A stretch of 58,465 nt of DNA, taken from Bigelowiella natans CCMP2755 (Eukaryota > Cercozoa > Chlorarachniophyceae). The notes beneath the pieces were generated by a model. The model was not told where the DNA came from and made no database searches. It saw only the letters and a program-made list of their open reading frames with translations. The stretch is from contig ADNK01003413.1 of assembly GCA_000320545.1 (NCBI GenBank), positions 1 to 58,465 of the forward strand, read 5' to 3'. Below are positions 11,466 to 24,008 of this stretch, piece after piece. Position numbers and translations under genes: made by a program. Positions within the stretch are counted from its first letter, which is position 1. Every line of letters starts with the position of its first letter.

Positions 11466-13078
11466 GTGGATCTCACTCTCCCTCCTGTCGCAGAACGAAC
11501 TTCCGACGCTGCAACCGTTCAGAGACGCGACCCACAGCGCAAGCACCAATCCAACTAGCACAGCGATTCAAATTGCACGCTGATAGCAACACAGCTGGGT
11601 CAGGTCGGGTTACCAAAAAACAACGTAGGTCAATTCCTCTGTTGTCATGGAGTCACTTACCAAGCGCAGCTGCAAAGAACGAAGCAACCAACGGAAGTCG
11701 TATGGCTCCCACTGTTCCACGTGGGCGTGGCGAGGGACAGAATATTTCCCCAAAATCCCAGTGAAATCATTGGAAATCACCTGGGATTCAGGAATTTGCG
11801 CACATTCCCTCTTCCTTTTGTTCTGCGACATGGGATTTCGAATCCGACGCGGATGAAATGATTTGTGTTTTTGGAAACGTTGAAATGTTGAGCGGGAGAA
11901 TCGGCAAAACGAATGATGTTTTTGCGTTGCGACAGGGAAAAAGACTTGCCAGCAACGAGTCTGTCGACCCTTCATGCCGCCACTCCGCTTCGTGCTGCAC
12001 ACTGACAACCCAACCGGTCTGATGCAAGAGTTTCTTGGTCACAGCTCCAGTTTCCAAAAGCGTTCGCTCCAAAAATTCTGTCCCATGAGCTCTTTTTGCT
12101 CTGTCAAAGTCATTTGAATGGGACACGATCAGAGCTGATTGAAGCGATGAATCACGTGAGTTGGGAGGCGGGTGCGTTCGATCGATCGGAGAATTCGGGC
12201 ACACATTGTTTTTGATGCCATGGCTCTGACGCAACTTTGCAGATGTGATTGAAATGTGAAGAATTGCAAGGCAGTGGAGAGAAGAAAGGGCCCGAAAGGC
12301 AACAATTGCAAAAGAAAGGCAGGAAAAACAGGCACAACCCACAACTGGTTCCGTGTCACTTTGCGACGCCAGCAGAACTCAAAAGATGTCACACCAAACT
12401 TGTTGTGCCGCTGCAGCGTGGCAGAACTAAAAAGACATCCCACCAAGCGCTGGTGAAGCATGTGATCTGTGCCACATGCAAATTGCTCGCCACACTTGCG
12501 ACGCCGCGCTTTTTGCGGCAAGCTGCAATTTGTGCAATGCTGACTGGTGATTTCTGCATCACAACTGCTGGTGAAAGCTAGATGCAGACGTGCACAGCTA
12601 GCAGACAGTTGCATGGAGAGACAGAGTTGCATTTGTGTTGCAACTGCGATGCTGCACGAGCAAAAATTGTCACAAAATCACGTGCAGCAAACAAACTTGT
12701 CTCCGTTTGCTCAGTTGCACAGCACACGCAGTGAGCGTGCATGATGCTGGTGATGGCGCGCATCTGCTCCGCCTGCATGTGCATTTTTTCGAGCTCATGC
12801 ATGACAACCGCCTCCCTCCCCCGCCAACCATCATCATCTGATCAACATCACGTGCATGATCATGGCACTGCTGCCACTGCTGCTGGTGCTGCTGCTGCTA
12901 CCGCTAGGTGAAGCGTTTGATTGTGGTCGATCCCAACGATGGGCGTCCCATTTCTCAATTCATTGGATGTCACCTCCCCATCGTGATGACAGTGCGCGCT
13001 TCTGGATGCAGTCGCAGTGCTCACATTCGTCGCAATGATGGTAGGAAGAGAGGAAGAAGAAGAAGAGCAACAACAACA
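11466..13078. other. Spacer between cryptochrome start and ankyrin gene end
   Basis: About 1.6 kb with no supported gene. The left part should hold the cryptochrome promoter. The right part (about 12.5-13.0 kb) has TGCATG, GCTAGC and TGCAC words typical of 3' flanks in this window and lies downstream of the ankyrin gene stop. Short open frames here lack motifs. Confidence 0.5.
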
Positions 13079-15394
13079 TCAAGAAGAAGAAGAAGAAGAA
13101 AGATCTCTCTCCCAACGCTTCCGCTTTTTCGAGTTGGTGGCGACGACTTCTGCCCCCAACCCCCGCTTCAATTCCGTGCTCAAGAAGTGCAAATCCCTCA
13201 AGTCTCTGTTGAAAACCTGGATCCGTCGCTCAACACAACAATGCTTGATGAAGATTTTGAGTTCATCATCGCTTGCCAAGTGATAGGGAGTCTCACCATT
13301 TCTGTTTTTGACCTCAACATTTGCCTTCATGTCAACCAGGTACTTCACGATCTCAAAATGACCCCCGATCGAACCCCGAACCAACGCAGTCTCACCTAAT
13401 TATATTGTATTGAAATCGTTATAAATTACGTAACATTTTCTATGACTGCTGTCTCAATGCTAGTATTGGTACCCACCGTTGTTGTCTTTCGCCTCAATGT
13501 TTGCCTTCATGTCAACCAGGTACTTTGCGATCTCAAAACGACCTTCACTCGAACCCCAAACCAACGGAGTCCTACCTAATGTATTGCATTGAAATCGTTA
13601 TAAATCATGTAACATTCTCTACAACTGCTGTCTCAATGCTAGTATTGGTACCCACCCTCTTCGTCTTCTGCCTCAATGTTTGCCTTCATGTCAACCAGGT
13701 ACTTTACGATCTCAAAATGACCCCCGATCGAACCCCAAACCAACGGAGGCCTATCTATTATATTGTATTGAAATCGTTATAAATTATGTAACATTTTCTA
13801 CAACTGCTGTCTCAATGCTAGTATTGGTACCAACCGTATTGGTCTTTCGCCTCAATATTTGCCTTCATGTCAACCAGGTACTTTACGATCTCAAAATGAC
13901 CCCCGATCGAACCCCGAACCAACGCAGTCTCACCTAATTATATTGTATTGAAATCGTTATAAATTACGTAACATTTTCTATGACTGCTGTCTCAATGCTA
14001 GTATTGGTACCCACCGTTGTTGTCTTTCGCCTCAATGTTTGCCTTCATGTCAACCAGGTACTTTGCGATCTCAAAACGACCTTCACTCGAACCCCAAACC
14101 AACGGAGTCCTACCTAATGTATTGCATTGAAATCGTTATAAATCATGTAACATTCTCTACAACTGCTGTCTCAATGCTAGTATTGGTACCCACCGTTGTT
14201 GTCTTTCGCCTCAATGTTTGCCTTCATGTCAACCAGGTACTTCACGATCTCAAAATGACCCCCGATCGAACAACAAGCCAACGCAGTCTCACCTAATTAT
14301 ATTGTATTGAAATCGTTATAAATTACGTAACATTTTCTATGACTGCTGTCTCAATGCTAGTATTGGTACCCACCGTTGTTGTCTTTCGCCTCAATGTTTG
14401 CCTTCATGTCAACCAGGTACTTTGCGATCTCAAAACGACCTTCACTCGAACCCCAAACCAACGGAGTCCTACCTAATGTATTGTATTGAAATCGTTATAA
14501 ATCATGTAACATTCTCTACAACTGCTGTCTCAATGCTAGTATTGGTACCCACCCTCTTCGTCTTCTGCCTCAATGTTTGCCTTCATGTCAACCAGGTACT
14601 TCACGATCTCAAAATGACCCCCGATCGAACCCCGAACCAACGGAGTCCTACCTAATATGTTGCATTGAAATCGTTATAAATTATATAACATTTTCTACAA
14701 CTGCTGTCTCAATGCTAGTATTGGTACCCACCTTTGTCATCTTTCGCCTCAATATTTGCCTTCATGTCAACCAGGTACTTTACGATCTCAAAACGACCCT
14801 CACAGGAACCAGCGATCAACGGAGTTTCACCTTGTAGCAAAATGACCACATCTTTGCACATTGACGATGATTGATGTCGTGTTCCAAACAAATGGCGAAA
14901 TGTCATCTTGGAGTTGTGCATGACTCGTTCTGTCACAACTCACATCAACACCTATGCGAAGCGACTCATTTTTTTTTGTGAAGAAAACATCATGCATTCA
15001 TTGCCAATGCTGGACAAATCACAACCCACATCCATGGAAAAGTCACTTTTTCTCACTGTTTCTGCTGCCATCAGTGTCACCAAGCCCATTGTCAATGCTA
15101 CTTTCCACTGCTACTGCAACAACTACCACTGCAACTACTGCTACTACTACTGCAGCAGCAGCTGCTGCTGCAGCTGCTAACATCAACTAAACGTTGACCA
15201 AACACCAACACTGCATGTGCCATGAATCACCCAACACCCCAACCACTGCTACGACAATGTCAACACCGCAGCTGCTACCCACCGTCACAACCGCACTCCT
15301 CAATGTTTGCGTTTTCCGAAATCAAACGCTTCAGATGGGGAAGGTCGTTGCTGTGTATTGCTTCGAAGGTGTTGCGGAAGGTGCCAGACGACAT
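13079..15394 (-). CDS. Ankyrin-repeat protein encoded by an array of identical-length exons
   Basis: Ten exons. Exon 1 (15394-15283) reads MSSGTFRNTFEAIHSNDLPH and onward, a typical ankyrin cap. Exons 2-9 are each exactly 99 bp: 14830-14732, 14651-14553, 14472-14374, 14292-14194, 14113-14015, 13933-13835, 13754-13656 and 13575-13477. Exon 10 is 13395-13079. All joins are phase 1, at a Gly codon split G|GT, and the total closes in frame at 406 residues. Each 99-bp exon encodes one 33-residue ankyrin repeat (ETALVRGSIGGHFEIVKYL / VDMKANIEAKDNNG). Introns inside the array are about 80 bp and nearly identical. Two repeat types (SIGGHFEIVKYL and SSEGRFEIAKYL) largely alternate. The C-terminus is a Lys/Arg-rich segment ending in poly-Ser. 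Ankyrin repeats bind proteins; the partner is unknown. It is divergent from the serine protease, 199 bp apart. Confidence 0.9.
13396..14830 (-). repeat. Tandem ~179-bp repeat: ankyrin exon plus intron
   Basis: Nine copies of the landmark GCCTTCATGTCAACCAGGTAC occur at about 179-180 bp spacing (first at about 13323). Each unit is a 99-bp exon plus an ~80-bp intron. A two-unit (~359-bp) super-period is visible in the central part, so the array grew by one- and two-unit steps. Intron similarity is as high as exon similarity, which points to recent duplication or ongoing conversion. Confidence 0.95.
15120..15180. repeat. CTA/CTG/CAG trinucleotide tract in ankyrin intron 1
   Basis: Mixed CTA, CTG and CAG triplets inside the first intron (15282-14831) of the ankyrin gene. 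It has no coding role in the inferred model. Confidence 0.7.
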
Positions 15395-15593
15395 TGTGAT
15401 ACAGCGCTTCTTAGATCTACTTGGTGTGCAAATTGGAGAGCATTTATCTCATAATGACATGCAAATTGGATGGCATTTATTGGGTGCGACATCGTAATTT
15501 TCCCACATAATCTCATAATGACATGTCATTGCAAATCTTTTTATCCGTTGCCGAAGAGACGAAGAGAACCTGTTCGTACCTGGACACGAGCGT
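15395..15593. promoter_or_regulatory. Short divergent promoter, ankyrin/protease
   Basis: A 199-bp spacer between the ATG of the ankyrin gene (minus) and the ATG of the protease gene (plus). Near-repeats of the words CATAATGACATG and CAAATTGGA occur within it (about 15440-15535). No core promoter motif was identified with confidence. Confidence 0.4.
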
Positions 15594-17240
15594 ATGTCCT
15601 CCAGACGCTCAACCCGAGTCAGGAAACTTCCTCTTAGGTATGGATCAGAAGAGAAGGGGAATGCCGGTAGGGTCCCGGAGAAGACAAAGACAAGGAGGAA
15701 AGCATTGGCAAAGACGAGGAAGAAGCCATTGGCAACAACCCTCGACAAAGCTCTCAGTTCAAGAAATCTAAGGTTCAATGATCAATGGACTCACACGCCA
15801 CTTTTCACTCTCTAAAAATATAGTGAAGCAATTTAAAACATAACCTACCGAAACATCGACTGGATGCAAATGTCAGGTACCTAGATTGCCAGGAGCGGCA
15901 TCAGGCTCAAGAAACCTTATCATCGTACACCTCATCTCAGCTTCGCTCTATAGTTATAGCTCTGCAAGGGAAAGAGATCTGCTACGGAAACAAGATGTAT
16001 GCAATATCGTCTCTCACAAAGAAAGGCATCGTCGACTACATTATGAGTACAACGTGGGAGCCGGCACATTTTTTGCGCTCGGCCCTGGGACAAGACAAGC
16101 CTGGAATCACATTTGCAAAAGGCGAAGTAACATCAGCGCTCAGATTCGAGAGGAAATTTTGGACAGCGAGCGGTGGTCGCAAGAGAAAGATTCCATGGTG
16201 GCCAAAGGACGGTTCCAGGGAAATGGAAACTTTGATGGAGGTAACGATGATGAGCTCCTTTTACTCAAAATTAGTGAATATGGGGTAATGTTCGCTCAGG
16301 CCTTCGAGTCCGTTGTCCATTTTGTTCAACCAGAGGGAGGCACAGGAATCCATCTTGGCAATGGAAAAATTCTCACGTGCGCACATGTGGTATCAGTGGA
16401 CAAGGACGACGAAGGACAGGATCCTTTAAACGGTTCTCAGAGGATTGGCAGGAAAAAGTACATGATATTTTCACGAAGATCCTGATCTTATTTCAGATAA
16501 ACCTGTGTTGCTTCATGGAAAGGTTGGTCATGTTTCCTAGTGGGAAGATACTGGCTGCTGAATGCGTATTTGCGATGGAGACCGAGGATGGGCAATTCGA
16601 TTGTGCAACGCTTGAGCTACAAAATCCAGCCAAGGTAGGCCAGCTGTTTCACGCACATCATGCCTATTTTTAAATGCTGTGTGTATTTAAGGAGATATAT
16701 CCGAGTACATCGGAATTAGAAAATAAGGAAACGTATAAAGACCTCTCAGCAAAGCATAGATGTTTCTGCGTCGGGAATCCTTCAAATATTGACTTGGAGT
16801 CAGCTGAGTCTGGAAACAACGACTTTGAACCTCGGGTGACCGAATGTTATTCGCGACAATTGGACCATGCGGTGACAGGCTTTAGGGATAACATTTCTCC
16901 TTCTTGCAGGTGTGGCATTTGAGCAATGGAATGACCCACGGAAACAGTCAAAATGCCGACCTGAAGGGGTGTGTCCATTCCTGTTGGACGTATTGGGGTG
17001 AAGAGCACATCCACATGTAACAAAGGCAACTTCAGTTAATTTTACATCGTATTCCCATACTTCACAGGTCACTCGGGAGCACCAATTTTCTCGGACAGCG
17101 GTAAAATCATTGGCTTACACAGTTCCTGGGACCCAGACACAGGTGCTGCAAACAAACTTTTATTGTGTGTACTATCTCTCCAATGTGCACCGTCAAACTG
17201 CACCGCTGACTCCCTATCACGTGAAAACCCATATTTTTAG
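15594..17240 (+). CDS. Trypsin-like serine protease with basic, SAP-like N-terminus
   Basis: Seven exons: 15594-15772, 15877-16240, 16300-16457, 16523-16634, 16692-16835, 16910-16997 and 17068-17240. They close in frame at 405 residues. The N-terminus is strongly basic (MSSRRSTRVRKLPLR). Next comes a segment resembling a SAP motif (SSQLRSIVIALQGKE... LTKKGIVDYIMS). The protease core shows the catalytic triad in order: His in GNGKILTCAHVV, Asp in GQFDCATLEL, and Ser in WGHSGAPIFSDSGKIIGLH. NPSNIDLES and the WTYWGHSGAP context fit an intracellular trypsin-like family I associate with fungi and protists. A nuclear or chromatin location is inferred from the basic/SAP-like leader. The last exon could instead splice at 17142 and continue, so the final 32 residues are uncertain. 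Confidence 0.82.
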
Positions 17241-19149
17241 GGGCACGCTTGTGTGTAGAGCTAGAGTGTATACGAGAATTCCTTAATTCTCAGCCTAAAA
17301 GCTCGTAAACTACGCTATGCGTTCTCCATTTCATCGCTGCCTGCCTTATCGAGAAAGGCACAGAGCGCTGCCTTTCTCCCTTTTAGCTGACTTAAGCAGC
17401 ATTATTCAAGCAAGATGAGTAGGTGCATCAAATTAAACCTGTTGAAATGCATAACACATGCAAGGCCATTATCATTTGCGAGTCGATCGCAAGGCTACTT
17501 GCCAAGATCAGTATGTAGTTGGGCGGGAAAAAATGAAAGTCGAGATAGATGTCGCGATGAATTGTTGATGAATCCACATGTGCGCTTGGCTGCAAAAGCA
17601 AGCGTCCAAGTCTGCATCGCACAGGGAGCCCTATCAATGGCACTCGAAATGTCATCAGTTCGAACAACGAGCCTGATGTAGAAAGTCATGAGATGGGGGG
17701 CTAGCCAGTCTGCAGTGCGTGCGTCATCTCAATGTTGCGATGACGTTGTGAGCATTGCGGGCCTGCAATGAAAGTTCACATGCATTGTGTCAACATGCAA
17801 GCAACACAACTCCAATCACAATGCAGCCGCATGGCGGCTTCTGAGACAATTCCTGACTTTTTTTTGTTCTTTTCCCAAAATTTGTCCATGTGTCATCATC
17901 CACATGCTGATCTTGGCAACGCACTAGCCGCGAGTCTGATGCGATTTCCAAGAGGTCATGTGTGTTGCGTCGTTCAGTCGTTCAGTGTTGCCTTGTTGTC
18001 CATCACTGGATCATGCTAGCATGGTCACATCTGCTAGGACATCATTGAAACTTGAAATTGAAATCTGTGCACACATGCTTCGGAGTGTGCAGCGAGCTTG
18101 GTGAGCAGCATGCCAGCATGACTAGATGAGCACGTGTGGTCCCGTCCTCCTTGCTGCATGTGATGACTGGCTGCAGTACGTACGATCGACAAAAACTAAC
18201 AATGAATGTGCGACGAAGGATCATTGCCACTTGCTAGCTTGCTAGCTTGGCGCGCAGCGGTCACGCATCGCATTGCTCTAGCTGCGGCTGCTCACTTGCT
18301 AGCTTGTTACAAGTTGTTGCGACTTTTGTGGATGAAGTTTCATCTGAAGAGACAAAACGTGCATTTGAAGGCTGTAGCCGTTTTTTTGCAAAGCTACTAC
18401 ATTAGCTAGTTAGGATGACAATTGAAAAAATTAAACACACTCATTGCATCCGTCTCACAAAACTTGAGAAAATGACGTGCATGCATCTACATGACGCATT
18501 TTCCGCGTCGAATGAGTGCATGTGTTAGTTTATGTTGCTGTCGCTTAAAAAATCAAGAGATTGAACAATCAATTACCCGCTACGCTTTAAACAGCATGCT
18601 GCTTAGCGTGCGGATTGTGATGCAACATCTGCACAAGATTGATCCTGGCTGCTGCAGATTGCTCCCTCCATTGCACTTGTGCTGACGAAAATCTGCGATT
18701 CAAGCCACACGCAAAGAAAGCGTAGCTAACTGTGCTGACAAGGTGTTGAGTTGGGCTTCGTTCAGCTGTAAAGAAAGCTATTTGTGTAGAAAATAACCTA
18801 CACTTGCTTTTGTTGCATATGTCCTCTATGCAATGTGAATTTACTATGTTTTGAACTTGTAAGGTATATAGCATAACCGATGCACTTGAAGTAGCACGGT
18901 TGCAATGATATCCTCATTGCTGTTGCTACTTAATATTTGTATCATGAAATTTTTTTACTCGTTATTCCTAATAAATTATCTCTAATTCTGTCTTACGCTT
19001 AATTTTTATCCCTGAAACTACTTATTCGTGTGCCCATAGGCCGCTTTAAAAGTATTATGGACATATTAAATCTTTACAATATAATTACAGTCTAACAACA
19101 AATTAATATTAACATTTTTTTAAAACACAAACGCCAACAACGGCAGCTG
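17241..19149. other. Convergent spacer B, GCTAGC/TGCATG-rich
   Basis: 1.9 kb between the 3' ends of the protease and NUMOD3 genes. It contains repeated TTGCTAGCTTGCTAGCTTG (about 18230), ATGCTAGCATGG, GTGCATGCATC and similar palindromes, then an AT-rich part at 18.9-19.1 kb. No gene is supported. Confidence 0.7.
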
Positions 19150-20423
19150 TCATCTAGGTGCCACAGTGCCCATTCCATCATCAGATGGTAGGTTCTTCTT
19201 CACGATTTGAACCAACTCGTTGTATCGCACCTGCCACAATTAATATCGTTTTAGCGTGAAGACGCAGGGTAAAAGAAAGCTGTTCTATAATGCAGTTACC
19301 ATATTTTGGTGCAAGCTGGGAAACTCATGTCGCGTGCTCTCTAGAGTAGGGGCCTTGCCATAAAGCTTTCGATAGTGTCGTATCCTAAGAACACAGAAGG
19401 CCGTCAGGACAGCTATAAAATGCTGCAAAATTCTTCCTCGAATAGTACCAAGGATCCATTTGAGCCCGGAGACCACGCATTTCTTCAAGTGCTTGCTGGC
19501 CCAGACGTGAATCCCGTTCCTGCGCATTATGACTTTGGAATCAGCAAGGCTTGTTTCTCTGTTTTTAAAGTGTAGTTTATACCCGCGGAGGAAGTTCGAT
19601 ATCACCGCGTTTCTTCATGAGTTTTTTTTTCCTCTGGGTCGCAATCACCGACTTGCGAATCCGCTCCTTGACCTCTGGTGAGTGCATCTGGCCTTGTCTT
19701 TTCTGCAACAAGCATGGGAGATGAGACTCCGCAATTTCCCCCTTGATTAATGCACAAATTTTGTACCTCTGACATCTTCGCGCGTGTAGTGTTGTCCAAT
19801 CGCTTCCCGGTGTGAGCAATTGACATTCGCTCGATTGTTTCTTGCGAGTGAGCCCGCCCCAGCTTTGACTGAGCCATCTTCTTCCGAGTGTCCTGTTCAG
19901 AAAATCACGTTTATGACATTCAAATTTACGAAAATTGTGAACAGTATGTTTGAAGTCACCACCTTATCCCATTTTTTCCCCCTTCTCGCTTCTGCTATTC
20001 TCTTTCGAGTTTCGTCGCTCAGCTTCATTCCAGGAGGCCTACATACGATTTCGTAAGATCGATCTAATATCAGAGGAACTGAGGAGGTGACCTTCCCCGC
20101 TTTCTTTTGGGAGGCGTCTCGTCATGTTCTGGCGAAGAGGCCACTTCTACAGTAGTGGCTGGCCACCTAGATTTTCTGAAGTGTACGTCGATGGAGCTCC
20201 AGCGAGCAAGCTGAACTGGGCTTGTTAATCCTACAGTGGTGCCTATCGCATAACCGAACGGGAATTTCCTTATGCTGTGTTGATGCCCAGCGAAACTATC
20301 TCGCTGACTGAACACTGTAGGGCTTGCCAGCGTTGATCTTGTCCTCAGAGCCGCTTGGGGTATTGCAGCAAGGGTTTGCGAGCGCCATGAAAGGATCCAG
20401 AGAGCTGCAAATAGAAACCACAT
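19150..20423 (-). CDS. NUMOD3-motif protein with signal-peptide leader
   Basis: The start is the first ATG, giving MWFLFAALWILSWRSQTLA, a hydrophobic signal peptide followed by a Ser/Thr/Arg-rich stretch; together this resembles a bipartite plastid leader. Exons: 20423-20092, 20038-19963, 19892-19767 and 19702-19583, all in phase. Three or four NUMOD3-like modules follow: MKLSDETRKRIAEARRGKKW, LGRAHSQETIERMSIAHTGK and GQMHSPEVKERIRKS. NUMOD3 is a small DNA-binding module of homing endonucleases that also occurs in endonuclease-free nuclear proteins of plants and algae. No GIY-YIG or HNH catalytic domain is visible. Downstream, KLYGKAPTLESTRHEFPSL and a final exon from about 19240 to 19150 (VRYNELVQIVKKN) appear to belong to it, but the splice near 19540-19583 is unresolved. 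If that join is wrong the protein ends at the stop next to 19580. Confidence 0.72.
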
Positions 20424-20917
20424 CGTCCCACCAAATGACGATGGGGGTGTCAATTTGCCCTTCGCGCCCCAACTAAACCACCAGTTCTTCGAAAGGAAAA
20501 GGGCTAATCCACAAAGAAGGGGGGGCGTCGTTCTTCTCGTGTTTGGTTCGGAATGGACGTTGGGGGTTGGGGCTATTTTGATATCGCGACAACATTTTGT
20601 ACATGTCTCGAACGAGACAACACCAGCTCAAACTCCCAGTGAGATTCGGAGATGTCGCGGAGATCCTCTCCACAGACTCTCGAGATCAAGGAGACATTTG
20701 GTGGACAGTTTTCATTGCCGTTCTTTTGTGGTGTAGAACAGTAACTATGCGAGAAATATCTGTCATCAACACGTATCAGAGGGATCCAAGCTGAGATTGA
20801 GACCCCGCTCTCCTCTGTGCTTTCGCTCTATATCTACGATATATATTCGATAAATTTGCGACCATTCTATTGTAAACGAAGCGCGTCTCCCTTCCGGTGC
20901 GAGGCAGGCAGGCAGCG
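20424..20917. promoter_or_regulatory. Divergent promoter spacer, NUMOD3/P4H
   Basis: About 500 bp between two gene starts, with no exon recognised. It contains a G-run (20519-20525) and AT-rich words just before the hydroxylase start. GCTAGC-type palindromes are absent, unlike the convergent spacers. Confidence 0.4.
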
Positions 20918-21166
20918 ATGTTCCGAAGCCTCCGCCTGCCCCTCCTGTTGATATCGCTCGTTGCAGTCGCCCTCCTTGCAAACGCGCAGGATTACACTTG
21001 CTGGTGTCGGAGGAGTGCCCTGCCGGCGAATGATTGGAGCGCGGGGGAGTCGCGGCGATGCTTCTACGCAAATTCTCCATCCGAAACATGCGAGAACGCA
21101 GTCGATCTCGCCAAAGTCAGCCAGGTATCCAACTTGCTCATTTGCAGAACGATTAGGGGGGGGGTG

Positions 21167-21212
<46 letters not shown>

Positions 21213-23952
21213 TAGGAGATGGAGGTTGTCGGTTTGGTTCGCAGCAGCTTTCCTAGCGTGAAGAATCCATCATGACGTCACATGGAACCCCTGATAACAT
21301 TTGCCGATCGAATTCTCAGCCGGACGAAGATGGATGGAACTTTTTGCATCATGCCGCCGCGGCAGGCAATATCAAAGCTTTCCAGATGCTCGTTGACCAT
21401 ACGAAGGAGATACATTCGTCGATGTTCGAGCCCCGCCTCTCTGGAATGGCACCGAAGCTTCCGAAGGGAACCAAGACGCTCGAAGGTGGTGTCTAGTTTC
21501 AGTTTCACATTTCTCCTCCGCAGTCGTTATCGCCAAACGCTACATGCTCCTCATTATCATCTGCTTACTGCTCTCCCAAACCTTGGAAAGGTGTGAAAAA
21601 CGTGTGGGGATGGCAGCCCATACACGTTGCAGCGGCATTCAATCAGGTAGGCAGCATCCGTGGCGCTGCTACGCAACTGTGAGCGCCAATGTATGCACCG
21701 TTCGGTTCGTGCCTGTTATTCGGAGCAACGATCATGTTTCGATCTTCAAACGATAATTTCTCCATGTTCTGCTGTATCAGGGCGCGTTGATTCGGCACAT
21801 CCTTTCGCTTCCGTACCCTATCAATGCGATGCTGCTACGGTACCGGCTCGAAGCAGAAGACAGGTAAACTTACGTCGAATATGCAAAAGGAGCCGCGACG
21901 AGGAGGACGAGGAAGACGATAGGCAGGGGAGGGGAGGGGGGAGGGTTGAGTAGGGCTGGGTTTCCGCGATTTAAATACTCGAAAATCTGCACGCAACACC
22001 TCATATATCAACAGTCATATACTTGAAAAACTATTATGTTCAGATACAATCGCACGGCGTTCGTAGTGGCCGTGGACGAGGGCGCTACCAGCGCCGCGAC
22101 AGCTCTCACGGAACCTCCTTTCTCGGCTCCGGACGTCGAGGCCATGGTAAAGTTCGCCCCCCCCGCCCCATCCACCCGCTTACCCATCACTGTGAAGTGC
22201 TATTGTTTGCCTGTATCTACTGCAATAAAACTATTTATGAAAATCTGAATCGCAGTAAGCCATATAATTGAGCTAGGGACATTTTAACTCTGTTGTTCTC
22301 TCTCTCTCATTCTCTCTCCCCCCGCCCCGCCCCCTCTCTCTCCTCTCTCTTTCTCTCTCTTTCTTCATCTTCATGCCATGCTGCCTACCAGGTGATGTTC
22401 CGATTCAATCTGTTCGCACGGGCACAGCTTGCTGGCAAGGAGATGGAGGTCTAGATGTGTGCGAGGAAGTGTGGAAGGGGGGGGGGGGGTTGAGGAAGAG
22501 GGAAGTAACGCTACAGCCAGCATCGGCTCTGCATCCTGCAGCATTCATTTCAAGCATATATACGTTGCACGCCTGCTGTTTTCCTCTCTTCGTCGCATAC
22601 TTACTTTTACGCTGCGTGGTTCTTTTTTAAAAATAGAAATAGTGATCGATATGCATATCTGAAAAAATTTGTGTGTGTGTGTGTGTGTGTTTGTTTCATT
22701 TATTGTCATTATTCTCATTCTTTTGTGGAATGATATCCCACCTTCAGGAGTGGTACGGAGGATTCGTGACCAAGCGCAAGAAAGACGTAATGCAAATAAC
22801 AACATTATATGTTTATACGCGCGCGCGCGCGCACGTGTGTGTGTGTGTGTGTAAGGATAGCTATACACACACCGTGGAACTCCTCTCCAGCTAATTCTAA
22901 GCTGCATCATTGATTTAACACAACCTAGGCCGCAACATGGATTACGAGCTTCTACTCCCCATGGCCGCTGCCGAAGGTTTGTTTGGTTCTTGCTGCTTTT
23001 ATTGCTCTTGGAACAGAGCACATCCGACAGAGAGCGATGAGCGCATATGAGAGAGAGCGAGGGGGGGAGGGAGGGGGGGGAGGGGTCTAGTTCGAATCGG
23101 GTGTGTCTCATTAATTTCGATTGGAAGTTAAAAGGAGGTTTGTTGGGATTTTCTCTTTCTCTTTCTCACATTCTTAGATATTGAAAACGAAGGAAGGGAG
23201 GGATCGATTCAACGCCACTCGCATCTCGGTTGACTACACGCCGCAACCTCAGCGAGCTATAAGCACACGTGCGCGCGCGCGCGCGCACGTAAACACACAC
23301 ACACACACACAATATGAGAGAGAGAGAGAGGGGGGGGGGGGGGGGGGCACAAACACACACGCACCCTTCAACTTTGGAAATAATATTCAAAAATGCACAT
23401 GCAAAACAGGCCTGGCCGCCCGTTTATCAGCTCCCAGGCTTCGCGCCAAAACGTCAGTATATTGTGCTAGCCGGCGTCTCTATGGGCTGCGGCGGCTGCT
23501 GCTGCTGCTGCGATCTTCCCCCGATGAAGATTTCAGTAGCGGAAAAATGACAATGTTAAACATGTATTTCTTCCTTTCGTTGCCTCCTCTCCTGCTCCTT
23601 CTTCTTCTTATTCTTCTTATTATTTCAGACTTTTGCGACAACATCATCCGGGACTCAAAGCCGCTGACCAGCCGGTAGCAGCATGATACATCTCGTGTCT
23701 AGGGAAGAGGAACTACGTTAGAAATGACGCCTAATGCTACTGCTGTGCTGATGATGATGATGACAATGATAATAATGATGATGATGATGGTGATGGATGG
23801 CGGGTGCCGCTCAATATTTACGCTGATAATTGTCGCCACTTCAGGAAAAACACGTTTGGTCCTCAGAATATGTTCGCGGTGATTACACACGACGATATAA
23901 AATCGGGAACCATTGCCTCTCCACGCAAACCCCTCTTCACCTCCCTTCCTCG

Positions 23953-24008
<56 letters not shown>

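Noticed and set aside
11466-11561. Possible signal peptide upstream of the cryptochrome (hydrophobic in-frame stretch).
   Set aside because: The stretch has no ATG and is preceded by an in-frame stop; the first ATG is at 11465, so no leader is supported.
13396-14830. Regularly spaced repeats that could suggest a CRISPR-like array.
   Set aside because: Repeats and spacers are both nearly identical, the unit is ~179 bp, and it encodes ankyrin exons in a eukaryote.
13501-14837. A series of similar ~85-codon plus-strand frames.
   Set aside because: They are antisense shadows of the tandem ankyrin exons and cross intron sequence; the minus-strand spliced model closes in frame.
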